Shown: positions 16,291 to 25,574, numbered from the stretch's first letter. The stretch: DNA of 64,000 nt from a virus (IMGVR_UViG_3300025770_000004:186001-250000); one strand, 5' to 3'. Numbers and translations: made by a program. The notes: generated from the letters alone by a model not told the origin.

Positions 16291-16580
16291 AGTATTGTAT
16301 CTATTTTATGTTCTCTTAATACTGAGTTAAGATAATCTTTTGAATTACTCTCTCTCATTTTCTCATATAATTTTGTCAATCTTATATAGACATCATCAAG
16401 TGTTAATACCTCTTCATCAAAATCATGTTCCTTTTCAATATCTCTTTCAATATCTCTAAGATATGCCGCAAATTCATACTCTTGATGCTCGATAGAAAAA
16501 TCCTTCAAACTACGTATGAGATTTATTCTTCTGAATCTACAAGATAAATTATAAGCTTTCTCTTTATCAGTCTTAGACAT
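16272..16580 (-). CDS. Small protein with UVR-like motif and C-terminal tail
   Basis: 102 aa from ATG 16580, which overlaps the end of the M42 peptidase gene by 8 nt (translational coupling); a further ATG at 16607 is possible. HQEYEFAAYLRDIERD (about 35-50) fits the UVR motif of UvrB/UvrC and Clp-type proteins, a protein-protein interaction helix pair. Near the C-terminus LREHKIDTILKNPLD carries the K-I-x-x-I-L tail found on many small minus-strand proteins here. Function unknown. Confidence 0.7.
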   Translation of the reverse strand: MSKTDKEKAYNLSCRFRRINLIRSLKDFSIEHQEYEFAAYLRDIERDIEKEHDFDEEVLTLDDVYIRLTKLYEKMRESNSKDYLNSVLREHKIDTILKNPLD

Positions 16581-17643
16581 TATACTTAAAATTGTGGTTC
16601 TCTTCAATATTAAGAAGTGTTTGGTATATTAACTTAATAACATTCTTAACATCATCTTTATGAACAGTTTCACAAGTCGTGTGCATATACTTCAAAGGTA
16701 GAGAGATAAGTGCTGATGGTACTCCTCCGTTAGAAAACGCAAACGCATCTGTGTCAGTTCCAGTAGCTCTTGATGAAGCCGCTAATTGATATGGAATCTT
16801 TTTCTCATCACCAGTATCTAAAATAAGTTTTCTTAAAATGTTGTGAACTGCTGGTGCTCTTGTTACAACTCCACCATTACCAGCAATATGTTCTCCTTGT
16901 TTACTAGGTGTATAACAAGGTGATGATGTTTCGTGACATACATCTGTGATAATTGCAACATTTGGTTTAAGTGTATCAGCAATCATTTGTGCTCCTCTTA
17001 ATCCAATTTCTTCTTGAACACTATTAACTACGTAAAGTTTGAATGGTAATTTCTTACCCTTCTCTTTTAATTTTCTAGCAACTTCTGCTATCATAACCCC
17101 ACCTATTCTATTATCAAGTGCTCTACCTGTATAATAGTTTTCTCCAAGTTTCATGAAATTATCTTTGAATGTTATAACGGTCCCGATTTGAATACCCATT
17201 TTCTCAACATCTTCTTTTGAAGAAGCTCCAACATCAATAAAAATTGAATCTAAAGTTGCTTCTTTTTTTCTATTCTTTATATGAATAGCTGGATGTCCAA
17301 ATACACCATCAACTGGTCCATTTTCACCGTGTAATGTTACTCTCATAGACGGTGCAATTGTTGCATCTGACCCTCCATTACGAATAACTTTAATATAACC
17401 CTTAGAGTCTATGTAATTGACAAACCAAGAGATTTCATCAGCGTGTGCTTCTATCACTACTTTGAAATCTGAATCTAAATTACCCATCACACCATAGGCT
17501 GTTCCATAATTATCAATTTCAACTTTATCTACAAACTTTGAGATATAGTCCATCCAAACTTTCTGTCCACCTAATTGGTATTCAAAACCAGTTGGTGAAT
17601 TAGAATTTAGGTACTTTTCTAAGAATTTTTCGTTTACTTTCAT
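16573..17643 (-). CDS. M42 family glutamyl/leucyl aminopeptidase
   Basis: 356 aa, the usual M42 length. Motifs in order: SPTGFEYQ at the N-terminus, IEAHADEIS (H67, D69), GRALDNRIGG (bridging Asp), VQEEIGLRGA (catalytic Glu-Glu) and ITDVCHET, with TTCETVHKDD near the end. M42 enzymes form self-compartmentalised dodecamers that trim peptides and often take part in protein turnover. It is co-transcribed with the small UVR-like gene that overlaps its stop. A host-type -7 element lies upstream. A third peptidase clan, in addition to M20, M28 and M16, in the same window. Confidence 0.9.
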   Translation of the reverse strand: MKVNEKFLEKYLNSNSPTGFEYQLGGQKVWMDYISKFVDKVEIDNYGTAYGVMGNLDSDFKVVIEAHADEISWFVNYIDSKGYIKVIRNGGSDATIAPSMRVTLHGENGPVDGVFGHPAIHIKNRKKEATLDSIFIDVGASSKEDVEKMGIQIGTVITFKDNFMKLGENYYTGRALDNRIGGVMIAEVARKLKEKGKKLPFKLYVVNSVQEEIGLRGAQMIADTLKPNVAIITDVCHETSSPCYTPSKQGEHIAGNGGVVTRAPAVHNILRKLILDTGDEKKIPYQLAASSRATGTDTDAFAFSNGGVPSALISLPLKYMHTTCETVHKDDVKNVIKLIYQTLLNIEENHNFKYNV

Positions 17644-17724
17644 TTATTTATTATTTGATTAATATTCCTTCTAATTGTATATCACTGATTTAATCAGAAG
17701 TTATAATTCATTATATGTTTTTTA

Positions 17725-17732
17725 CAAATATA
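17725..17732 (-). promoter_or_regulatory. Host-type -7 element TATATTTG
   Basis: Minus strand, 81 nt upstream of the M42 gene. The -33 region reads TTTC, so the match is partial. Confidence 0.5.
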
Positions 17733-17755
17733 ATAAATAAAAAGAATATTCAGAA

Positions 17756-17765
17756 ATAATATATA
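17756..17765 (+). promoter_or_regulatory. Late-type promoter box (ATAATATATA, one mismatch)
   Basis: 23 nt before the ATG of the first fibre gene (17789). Confidence 0.55.
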
Positions 17766-17788
17766 GAGTAATAAAATAATATTTTATA

Positions 17789-20700
17789 ATGGCATCAGTA
17801 ATATTCGGCAGTACCTTAGATATGTTAACAGCGGCAACTCCATCAAGTGGTGGTAAAGTTGTGGCTTATGATTTAGATGGTATATTAAAACAAAAAGATG
17901 AATTTGGAATTATCACCGAAATTGGTGGTGGTCCAGAATTAGGTTTAACCCCTTCTCTGAGTGAAGTTATGGGTATCTCAAACATTGCTAATGTACCCTT
18001 AATAATGGGAACATCAACTTCGATATTATCATCAAATGGTGGAGGTAGAATAGATTTAGATTATTCTGGTAGTACAAATTCAATATTAATATCAACTGAT
18101 AATGCTTCTCAAGGAGAACATGGTATTTTAATGGATGATTCAAATTATTCACTTTTTGCTAATGGATATTCACAAGCTTTAGTGCTTCATGATGGAACTG
18201 ATAATATTGAATTATATAATACATTGGGTGATTTGAAATTAGGTGTTGGTTTGTTATCACGCGATGATTTGAAAATATCAAATAATGGTAGTTCAACATC
18301 ATCAACTAGTGATAATAACAAACAAGCTGTTTTTGTTGGTACTAGAAATTCAATGATGAGTCCTGGTGTGGTTAACTCTGTTATAATTGGTGGACAATCT
18401 ATAACAGGATCACAATCTAATTATGTTTATATAGGTGGTAGTCTTAATATAAATGATTCTTATACATTACCTAATATTGATGGTTCTTCTGGTCAATTAT
18501 TAACAAGTGATGGATTGGGAAATATTTATTGGTCTTCTGATGTTAATACATCCGGACTGAGTGATGTTTTATTAATTGATAATAATTCCGGTACTCATAA
18601 TATAATAATGGGTACCAGTACTAATATTCTTTCTTCAAATGGTAGTTCGGAAATACACCTAGATTACAACGGATCACCAAACTCAATTTATATATCACCA
18701 GATCCTTTTTTACCAACAAACATATCATTAGATACTGATATATCAATTAATGCTGCTAATACAGCAAGTGTTTTTACTGGTAATTTACAAGGATTTGTTT
18801 ATGTAACTGATTACTCAGGAACATTTGTTAATAATTCTTTAGTTAGTAAACTATATGTCGATAGTGGAACATCTTCATTATGGACAGCAATTGATAATAT
18901 AAACAATGATTATATAACAGAAGTTATAGGTGGTGTTGGTTTAACTGGTGGTGGAACTGCTGGTGTAGTTACTTTAGATGTTAATCTAGAAACAAACTCA
19001 GGACTTACTTTTTCCGTAGATGATATAACATTAGAATTGAATTCAAATTCATTGGAAGTTGATTCTAATAATCAAATAAGATTAAAAGATACGGTTGTTG
19101 GTAATAGAACATTTGCTGATTCTGTAATTATATCTGGTGATTTAACTGTTTCGGGAACAGCAACTTATGTAAATACAGAAGAATTATATGTAGCTGATAA
19201 TATAATAACATTAAATGCTACTTATAGTTCAGGAACACCATTCTTAGATGCTGGTGTTCACGTATTAAGAGGTTCATCACAATCATCATCCATAATATGG
19301 GATGAAACACTTGAATATTGGGCTCTTGGACTTTCGGGTTCTGAATCTACAATTATAACAGAAGCAGGAAGTGGTTTAACCAAAACAAATAACGAACTAT
19401 CAGTTGATTTTGGAACTGTATCTTCTATTACTTATGTAGATACACAAGTTGGTAATTACTTACCACTTACTGGTGGAACAATGTCCGGTTCTATTAATTT
19501 ATCATCTGGAGAAGCACTTCAACTATTAGATAATTCATACATTAACTTATCAACTGATGCGTACTCTGGATTACAATACCAATCAGCCGGTAATGAAGTT
19601 GTTTTATACAATAATAAACCAGGTGGTGATGTTGTATTAGATGGTGGTTCTACTGGTCAAATTAGATTTGAACAAGATGGTACTAATAAAATGGAATTCA
19701 CAAACACCAGCCTTGCGATTGGTGGAACATTTGGTTTTAGATTTGGACTTAGTGGATCATTTACCGGAGATATAAAAAGCTCTATATTAACAGATAATAG
19801 GGATTGGATAATGCCTAATATTAGCGGAACAGTTTCTTTATCATCTGATTTAGACACAGCTACTAATTCTTTATGGATAGCAATTGATAACATTAATAAC
19901 GATTATATAACAGAAGTTATAGGTGGTCAAGGACTTACTGGTGGTGGAACTGCTGGTGTTGTTACTTTAGATGCTCAAGTTAATAATGGTTTATCTATTA
20001 CGTCTGACTATATTGGATTAGGTGGTACATTATCACAAAACACTTCCATTAATTCTGATGGGTATGATATTACACTAGGTGATATTGGGTATTTACTATT
20101 CACATCATCTGTTTTTGATGTTGAAAGTGACTTTGTTAGTTTGGATTCTGGAACAGGTTCTACACAGATTTTATCTGGCGGTGATACTACATTATCAAGT
20201 ACTAACTTAGATTTATTAGCAACTGATGGTGTTTATGTCGTTGGTTCTTCATTCTCTGTTAATTCAGTTGAAATTGATCCAACATCAGCAACAAACGGAC
20301 AAGCTCTTTTGTTTGATGGTGTTAAATTCTCACCTAGTACATTATCTGGAACGTATCTTCCACTTGCTGGTGGCACAATGAGCGGTGATATTACCAATGG
20401 AGGTTACGATATTTATGCAGACGAGATAACTCTTACTGGAGCTACTGCTATTGACTTTGGAGGAAATCTTGGTTATATTACAAATCCGGCCGGTGTATTA
20501 ACTATACGGTCTAATAAAAATACAACAATAGATGCGAATGGTCAAACCTACGATTTTTCGGATAGTGGTCCTCAAATAACTATAACTGGTAGTGGTATGG
20601 CTCCTGGGTCGCTGGTCATGGATGCAAGTGACGGAACGATTAGAGCTACGTTATCTGGTATCGAGAATACTTTAGACCTATCGACTTTACCAACAACAGA

Positions 20701-21325
20701 TAGGAGTTGGGGAATGCCTGACGCAACAGGTACAGTTGCTTTAGTTTCTGGTAATCCTACTGGAGATTTCTTACCTCTTGCTGGTGGAACGATGAGTGGT
20801 AATATTGCAATGGGACTTAATCAACTACAATTTGTCGGAGATAATATATACAACGATAGTGGTTCTTTGATTATTGAAGGTAATACGGCTGGTGTGGTTC
20901 TAATAGACGATACTGGTGATGAAATGGAGTTTAGTGGGGGTATTGGATTAATGACATCAGGATTTTGGCTTGATAGCACAACATCAGATAGAATGTTTGA
21001 ATTTATACAAGCAAACGGAACTATATTTGGTGGAAGGTTAGGTTCATCAGTATTAATGGCAGACAGAACTTGGAGACTACCTGATGCGTCAGGAACTATT
21101 GCCTTGACTTCGGATATAATAAACAAAGTAAGTGATATAAGAAACTTCACTGCTAGTGTAGCTGAAACAATTATACACAATTTAAATACAGAAGATTTAA
21201 TTATACAAACATATGATTCAACAGGACTTCAAATTATACCTGATACAATTCAGATTAATGGAACAGCATCTATTGATGTAACTATTAGTCAAACACTAAC
21301 AAATATAAAAACAATAATAATATAA
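17789..21325 (+). CDS. Large tail-fibre-like protein, modular beta repeats
   Basis: 1178 aa, Ser/Thr/Gly/Asn rich, no cysteine-rich or enzymatic part. Tail-fibre repeat phrases recur: YLPLTGGTMSG, YLPLAGGTMSGDI and FLPLAGGTMSGNI, each starting a beta-helical unit. A 103-nt segment encoding ITEVIGG-[VQ]-GLTGGGTAG occurs twice (18878 and 19871). One module (about residues 461-551) is shared with the next gene. It begins MASVIFGSTLDML and ends in a beta module with IIHNLNTEDLIIQTYDSTG, a common fibre C-terminal theme. Likely a trimeric distal or side fibre. Confidence 0.85.
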   Translation: MASVIFGSTLDMLTAATPSSGGKVVAYDLDGILKQKDEFGIITEIGGGPELGLTPSLSEVMGISNIANVPLIMGTSTSILSSNGGGRIDLDYSGSTNSILISTDNASQGEHGILMDDSNYSLFANGYSQALVLHDGTDNIELYNTLGDLKLGVGLLSRDDLKISNNGSSTSSTSDNNKQAVFVGTRNSMMSPGVVNSVIIGGQSITGSQSNYVYIGGSLNINDSYTLPNIDGSSGQLLTSDGLGNIYWSSDVNTSGLSDVLLIDNNSGTHNIIMGTSTNILSSNGSSEIHLDYNGSPNSIYISPDPFLPTNISLDTDISINAANTASVFTGNLQGFVYVTDYSGTFVNNSLVSKLYVDSGTSSLWTAIDNINNDYITEVIGGVGLTGGGTAGVVTLDVNLETNSGLTFSVDDITLELNSNSLEVDSNNQIRLKDTVVGNRTFADSVIISGDLTVSGTATYVNTEELYVADNIITLNATYSSGTPFLDAGVHVLRGSSQSSSIIWDETLEYWALGLSGSESTIITEAGSGLTKTNNELSVDFGTVSSITYVDTQVGNYLPLTGGTMSGSINLSSGEALQLLDNSYINLSTDAYSGLQYQSAGNEVVLYNNKPGGDVVLDGGSTGQIRFEQDGTNKMEFTNTSLAIGGTFGFRFGLSGSFTGDIKSSILTDNRDWIMPNISGTVSLSSDLDTATNSLWIAIDNINNDYITEVIGGQGLTGGGTAGVVTLDAQVNNGLSITSDYIGLGGTLSQNTSINSDGYDITLGDIGYLLFTSSVFDVESDFVSLDSGTGSTQILSGGDTTLSSTNLDLLATDGVYVVGSSFSVNSVEIDPTSATNGQALLFDGVKFSPSTLSGTYLPLAGGTMSGDITNGGYDIYADEITLTGATAIDFGGNLGYITNPAGVLTIRSNKNTTIDANGQTYDFSDSGPQITITGSGMAPGSLVMDASDGTIRATLSGIENTLDLSTLPTTDRSWGMPDATGTVALVSGNPTGDFLPLAGGTMSGNIAMGLNQLQFVGDNIYNDSGSLIIEGNTAGVVLIDDTGDEMEFSGGIGLMTSGFWLDSTTSDRMFEFIQANGTIFGGRLGSSVLMADRTWRLPDASGTIALTSDIINKVSDIRNFTASVAETIIHNLNTEDLIIQTYDSTGLQIIPDTIQINGTASIDVTISQTLTNIKTIII
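18878..18980 (+). repeat. Internal fibre repeat, copy 1
   Basis: 103-nt segment encoding ...IDNINNDYITEVIGGVG... repeated at 19871-19973 with few changes in the same frame. Confidence 0.85.
19169..19440 (+). repeat. Fibre module shared by two genes, copy 1
   Basis: Encodes EELYVADNIITLNATYSSG through LSGSESTIITEAGSGLTK to FGTVSSI. A close copy is at 21416-21684 in the next gene, with long identical nucleotide runs. Confidence 0.85.
19871..19973 (+). repeat. Internal fibre repeat, copy 2
   Basis: Second copy of the 103-nt unit at 18878-18980. Confidence 0.85.
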
Positions 21326-21328
21326 GGG

Positions 21329-23146
21329 ATGCCAAAAATATACGGTAATACAGAAATACTAGGTGGAGACTTAACTGTATTGGGGAATATGGTTATATCA
21401 GGAACACAAACTTCTCTAAATGTAGAAGAATTATATGTATCTGATAATATAATAACATTAAATGCTACATTTTCTGGATCTCCTGTATTGGATTCTGGTA
21501 TAGAAATAAATAGGGGGAATAGTACAAATTCTAGATTAATTTGGAATGAAACAACAGATTACTGGGTAGCTGGTTTATCTGGGTCTGAATCTACAATAAT
21601 AACAGAAGCTGGTTCTGGATTAACAAAATCAAATAACCAATTAGAGGTTGATTTTGGAACTGTATCTTCAATTGCTTATGTTGATTCAAAAAATACTGGT
21701 ATATACGGAGGAAGTGGTGCTTTACCATCTGACATTATAGTAAACACAAGTGGATTTGATATAGAGTTTTCAGGTTCGGGAGGATTGAAAACTACGAATG
21801 TTGATGCAAGTTGGTCAATAGGTCAAGGAAATACTCCTTCCTATCAATTCTATCAAGTGGCTACGACACACAATACGGCTCACTACATCATACAACAAAA
21901 GGCTGATGCAACGAATCCAATATATGGGTCTAGAATTTTAAGTAATACTACTAAGTCGGGAGCAAATGCAGTATATGGATATTTCGTTTCAATAGAAGGA
22001 ACTCACGCAGCTGGGAATAATGTTGGTGGATATTTCAATGCTATAAACGGTAATAACAATTATGCTTTACTCACCAATGATGGTAATGTAGGAATTGGTG
22101 AACTTACACCAACAGAACAACTTCACGTTGGTGGTTCAATTAGAATGGTTGATGGTAATGAAGGGGTTGGTAAAGTACTAACAGATGTTGCTGGAGATGG
22201 TGTTGGTTCTTGGGAGACACCTTCGGGAATTTCTGGAACAGGAACAACAAATTATATACCTAAGTGGTCATCGGCAACTGGATTAACAGATTCTTTAGCA
22301 TCATCGGACGATACTGGTGTTGGTATAGGAACAGCATCGGCTGATAATATGTTAACTGTTTTTGGTGATGTTAATATAACGGGTGATTATTTAATACACT
22401 CAGATACAATAACAACACTTGGTGGAACTGCACAGGGATCAGTTACTTGGTTTGATCATGATGGAGACACCGTACATATGTTACATAATTCTGACACATC
22501 TGGTACTAATGCTGTTGCTAGGTTTATCGTTGGTGATTTCACAACACCAGCAAATAAAGTTCATGGACAATTTGCATATTTCTCTCCGACATATTTAACT
22601 AGTGGTGGATCACCCAAATACCAGAATATGTTAGTTATGAAGGCCAATTCGGGACTGGATGGAATGATATTAGACGTAGATAGTGGAAGTGGAAAGACCA
22701 TAACTATTTTACCAGAATCGGCTGATGTAGTTTTTTCAGAATCAACTGGATTTTCTGGATTTGGTACAGCCTCACCAGTTGAAAAGGTAGAGGTTGTTGG
22801 GAATATTAAAATAACTGGGCAAGTTTATGTTGATATACCCGTCACATTAAGCCCATCAACCAATTCACAAAATATAGATTGGGATAATGGTAATATACAA
22901 GTTGTTGATTTCCAAAGTGCTCCAACAGGAGTTACATTTAGTTTCTCAAACCAAAAAACTGGAGGAACATATACTATTAAAATAATACAAGGATCTAACT
23001 TAACTACTGTAAATTGGCCAACATCTATTAAATGGGAAAGTGGTGTTTCATTAATACCTACTAGTATCGACAACGCTTTAGATTTAGTAACTATGGTATA
23101 TGACGGTACTGATTATTATGCGTCATTTGGTAAAAATTTCACATAA
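21329..23146 (+). CDS. Tail-fibre-like protein
   Basis: 605 aa, beginning MPKIYGNTEILGGDLTVLGN 3 nt after the preceding stop, so co-translated with it. Residues about 29-120 are the module shared with the first fibre. Later there are YWFDHDGDTVHMLHNSD-like beta strands and GIGTASP repeats (GIGELTPTEQLHVGG, GIGTASADNMLTVFG, GFGTASPVEKVEVVG) typical of fibre shafts and intramolecular-chaperone fibres. The C-terminal 100 residues form a beta domain ending YDGTDYYASFGKNFT, likely the tip. Confidence 0.85.
   Translation: MPKIYGNTEILGGDLTVLGNMVISGTQTSLNVEELYVSDNIITLNATFSGSPVLDSGIEINRGNSTNSRLIWNETTDYWVAGLSGSESTIITEAGSGLTKSNNQLEVDFGTVSSIAYVDSKNTGIYGGSGALPSDIIVNTSGFDIEFSGSGGLKTTNVDASWSIGQGNTPSYQFYQVATTHNTAHYIIQQKADATNPIYGSRILSNTTKSGANAVYGYFVSIEGTHAAGNNVGGYFNAINGNNNYALLTNDGNVGIGELTPTEQLHVGGSIRMVDGNEGVGKVLTDVAGDGVGSWETPSGISGTGTTNYIPKWSSATGLTDSLASSDDTGVGIGTASADNMLTVFGDVNITGDYLIHSDTITTLGGTAQGSVTWFDHDGDTVHMLHNSDTSGTNAVARFIVGDFTTPANKVHGQFAYFSPTYLTSGGSPKYQNMLVMKANSGLDGMILDVDSGSGKTITILPESADVVFSESTGFSGFGTASPVEKVEVVGNIKITGQVYVDIPVTLSPSTNSQNIDWDNGNIQVVDFQSAPTGVTFSFSNQKTGGTYTIKIIQGSNLTTVNWPTSIKWESGVSLIPTSIDNALDLVTMVYDGTDYYASFGKNFT
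21416..21684 (+). repeat. Fibre module shared by two genes, copy 2
   Basis: Partner of 19169-19440; differs by one codon in length and by scattered substitutions. Confidence 0.85.
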
Positions 23147-23148
23147 TT

Positions 23149-24522
23149 ATGATAGGACTTAGCAGACAATTTAGAGAAAAGAATGAGAATGATTATATCG
23201 AAATAAATATTAATGTAACTTCTCCACCCACAACATATAATTGTGCATTTACCCCCGCGCTTACAAACTATGGAGGAGCCAAATCTTACGATTTTTATCA
23301 CGGTACTTTTGAAATTGATTGGGGTGATGGTAGTGATACACAAAATATAGATGATAGTCCATTCCTGGGACATTCTTATGGTGTTACTGGTAGTTATACC
23401 ATAAGGGTATATGGTAGAGATCCCATAAATAGTTTCGGTGGGTGGCAATTTAGTGCACCAAGTGGGGTTGATTGGGGAACTTTGGATTTCTCAAATTATA
23501 ATTATATGAGGAAATTTTATTTACCTAGCACAGCAACAGCTTCTATAATTATGCCAACACAATACTTATCTACTCCTCTTGGTAATAATACAAGTTTATA
23601 CTTTCGAAGTAATAGTGGATCGATAAATATACAAGGTATTACGGATAGTACATTTGATACAACTCAGTGGGGTGGTTTTAATTCACTTTACACACTAGGT
23701 AGTACTGTTAATTTTGATAGGATAAAATTAAATGATGTTAATTCTGATTCAGGAGGTCAGTTTTTTTGGAGGTCAGATTTAGTGGCTGTTGGTCCAAGTG
23801 CTGGGGATGCGAACAACTGGGATGCTGATTTCACAAACCAAAATTTAAATAGTCAATTTCATATAAAGGGTACTGGTATAACTGGAGCCACAGGTAATAT
23901 ACAAAATATCTATTTTGATGGAACTTCCACAATGAGGACGATGAGTATATACGACACAGCAGTTAATGAAATTGATTTTAGTGTTCTTGGGTGGCAAAAT
24001 AGTGTACAACTCTGGATAGATTGCCAAAACTGTCCGTTGTTACAAACTGTTACACTACCAGGAGCTACATTAGGCACTTGGTATATAATCCGATTCAATG
24101 ATTGTGATTTAGTTGGACATCTAGATATGAAAGATTTAACCTTATGGGAAGGTCCTCAATTATATTTAGATGGATGGAATAACCCTAACTTAACCCAAGT
24201 AACAGCTCCAACTGGATCTAATGCGATAATTGTATCAGTAAAATATTATGGATGTGGCTTAACCGCTCTTAATGGGTTTGAAAAATTCACACAATGGGGT
24301 GATGTTAATAATGCCCGATATGAGGTGCATGATAATTCACTTGGTGTTGTAGAAGTTAATAAATTTTTAGTTAATGTTAATAATGGGTGTACCGCTGGAT
24401 TCACAGGTAGACAAATAAACATATCATCAAATATAGCTCCAGATGGAAGTTCTGGTGGTTATGATGGAGTAACGGCTAAGAATGATTTAATAACAAAGGG
24501 GTGGATAGTAACAACAGATTAA
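23149..24522 (+). CDS. Adhesin/receptor-binding protein with PKD-like and leucine-rich-like repeats
   Basis: 457 aa, starting 2 nt after the fibre stop. FEIDWGDGSDTQNI...HSYGVTGSYTIRVYG (about 52-88) is a PKD-type Ig domain (WGDG and H-x-Y). The rest has irregular leucine-rich-like repeats of the BspA style (MRTMSIYDTAVNEIDFSVL; CPLLQTVTLPGATL; NPNLTQVTAP; CGLTALNGFEKF), and the end NDLITKGWIVTTD is the usual closing phrase of such phage and Bacteroidota surface proteins. It probably contacts the host surface at the fibre tip. Confidence 0.8.
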   Translation: MIGLSRQFREKNENDYIEININVTSPPTTYNCAFTPALTNYGGAKSYDFYHGTFEIDWGDGSDTQNIDDSPFLGHSYGVTGSYTIRVYGRDPINSFGGWQFSAPSGVDWGTLDFSNYNYMRKFYLPSTATASIIMPTQYLSTPLGNNTSLYFRSNSGSINIQGITDSTFDTTQWGGFNSLYTLGSTVNFDRIKLNDVNSDSGGQFFWRSDLVAVGPSAGDANNWDADFTNQNLNSQFHIKGTGITGATGNIQNIYFDGTSTMRTMSIYDTAVNEIDFSVLGWQNSVQLWIDCQNCPLLQTVTLPGATLGTWYIIRFNDCDLVGHLDMKDLTLWEGPQLYLDGWNNPNLTQVTAPTGSNAIIVSVKYYGCGLTALNGFEKFTQWGDVNNARYEVHDNSLGVVEVNKFLVNVNNGCTAGFTGRQINISSNIAPDGSSGGYDGVTAKNDLITKGWIVTTD

Positions 24523-24538
24523 AAAATATACATAGTTT

Positions 24539-24592
24539 ATGAGTGTAGGGACATATAGTGTTGGTAATAAAGTATGGTCTCATGACTATTAA
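24539..24592 (+). CDS. Possible 17-codon ORF after the fibre cluster
   Basis: ATG at 24539 reads MSVGTYSVGNKVWSHDY then TAA. The sequence looks like the start of a virion protein and may be the remnant of a truncated fibre-assembly or tip gene. The 86 nt from here to 24679 show nothing else. Weak support. Confidence 0.25.
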   Translation: MSVGTYSVGNKVWSHDY

Positions 24593-24678
24593 TAAACTTT
24601 CGTTGTTCTTTAACAGTCTTAAATGTGATTTTTACATCGATGCCCATCTATCACTTACTTTATTAAAATTTAAATATC

Positions 24679-25314
24679 TTATTTGTTGCATAATAGTAAT
24701 CTATCCACACCTATTGCAAACCCTACTCCTCCTTTATAAGACCCACCTCCACAAATTTGTTTAGCGGCTCCCAACTCAGGACAAGCGATTTCGAATCCTT
24801 TTCCACCATCATAGTAATCTAGACCTCTTGTTGCTTCTGTGTTTAGTTCATAATTTTTTGTAACTAATTGAATTAGTTTAGTAGCAATTTCAACCATCTC
24901 GTCTGAGTAATCTTTACTTGGATTCAAGACTTCAACACCAAATTGTGTAAATTGTCTCCATCTACCCCTTTGCGTATTCTCTCCACGAAAACATTCTCCT
25001 ATGTAGAACATCTTAACATCTTTGTCAAATTTCATTCTATTAGAAGCTAATTGTTGAACAATTGCTGTGTATTCTGGTGATAAACATAAATCTCTGTTAC
25101 CTCTGTCTTTGAAGTTATACATCATATTTTGGTTTTCATCACCAACCTTCAATTCGAAAGTTTCTTGCTTTTGAATGATAGGTATCATAATTTCTTGATA
25201 TCCATAAGACTCAAGTATTTCAATCATATCATTAAGTAAAACTCGTTTACTCTTAGCTGTTTCCGCAAAAAGGATTCTTGTTCCTTTGTAAGTACTATCA
25301 ATTTTAATTTCCAT
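24679..25314 (-). CDS. Minimal histidyl-tRNA synthetase-like catalytic core
   Basis: 211 aa against about 420 for HisRS. All class II core elements are present: motif 1 region (ILESYGYQEIMIPI), motif 2 CFRGENTQRGRWRQFTQFGVE (108-128; FR-E and QF-Q as in HisRS), the histidine-specific RGLDYYDGG (163-171; canonical RGLDYY), GGGSYKGG (189-196) and motif 3 GFAIGVDRL (198-206). Missing are the insertion domain between motif 2 and RGLDYY and the whole C-terminal anticodon-binding domain; the protein stops a few residues after motif 3. It could be a tRNA-independent histidine-activating or regulatory paralogue (compare HisZ). Its leader looks like an attenuator. Confidence 0.85.
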   Translation of the reverse strand: MEIKIDSTYKGTRILFAETAKSKRVLLNDMIEILESYGYQEIMIPIIQKQETFELKVGDENQNMMYNFKDRGNRDLCLSPEYTAIVQQLASNRMKFDKDVKMFYIGECFRGENTQRGRWRQFTQFGVEVLNPSKDYSDEMVEIATKLIQLVTKNYELNTEATRGLDYYDGGKGFEIACPELGAAKQICGGGSYKGGVGFAIGVDRLLLCNK

Positions 25315-25347
25315 CTTTATAATTTTTTAATCATTTATTTTTTGCAT

Positions 25348-25415
25348 AAAAAAACCCAGTCAAAATTGACTAGGCTATACATATATAATGTGTAGCTGGT
25401 ATTAACCCCAGTCAA
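25348..25415 (-). promoter_or_regulatory. Attenuator-like terminator/antiterminator in the HisRS-like leader
   Basis: On the minus strand three segments follow in order: ATTGACTGGG (in 25406-25416), CCTAGTCAAT (25365-25374) and TTGACTGGG (25355-25363), then seven T (25348-25354). Segments 2 and 3 form an 8-bp terminator; segments 1 and 2 can form a competing 10-bp antiterminator because segment 1 repeats segment 3. Another hairpin (GCTA-x-ACAT / ATGT-x-TAGC) lies between 1 and 2. The layout is that of an amino-acid operon attenuator. Confidence 0.6.
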
Positions 25416-25446
25416 TCATAATTTTATATGTGTGTAAATGTTTCAT
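25402..25446 (-). CDS. Candidate leader peptide of the HisRS-like gene
   Basis: 14 codons from ATG 25446: MKHLHTYKIMIDWG then TAA. Two of the first five residues are His. Codons 11-14 overlap antiterminator segment 1, so a ribosome stalled at the His codons would leave segment 1 free, whereas one reaching the stop would cover it. The ATG is 7 nt after a TATATTTG box. Only two His codons are present, fewer than in classical his leaders. Confidence 0.45.
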   Translation of the reverse strand: MKHLHTYKIMIDWG

Positions 25447-25453
25447 TATGTTA

Positions 25454-25484
25454 CAAATATAGGTTTTTTATTGTTGATCACCAA
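25454..25484 (-). promoter_or_regulatory. Host-type promoter TTG-N20-TATATTTG
   Basis: TATATTTG at 25454-25461 and TTG at 25482-25484 on the minus strand, about 140 nt upstream of the HisRS-like ATG. The long leader contains the attenuator. Confidence 0.65.
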
Positions 25485-25574
25485 TCAAATTTAGATTTAA
25501 TTCTATATTTTATATTTTTTAATAGGGTATGTTGGTGAATTTTAATACCTTTTTCATAGGTATTTTTGATTGTT

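Noticed and set aside
24558-24764. 68-codon plus-strand frame overlapping the HisRS-like end
   Set aside because: Composition is Leu/Ile/Tyr shadow-like and it is antisense to a conserved protein.
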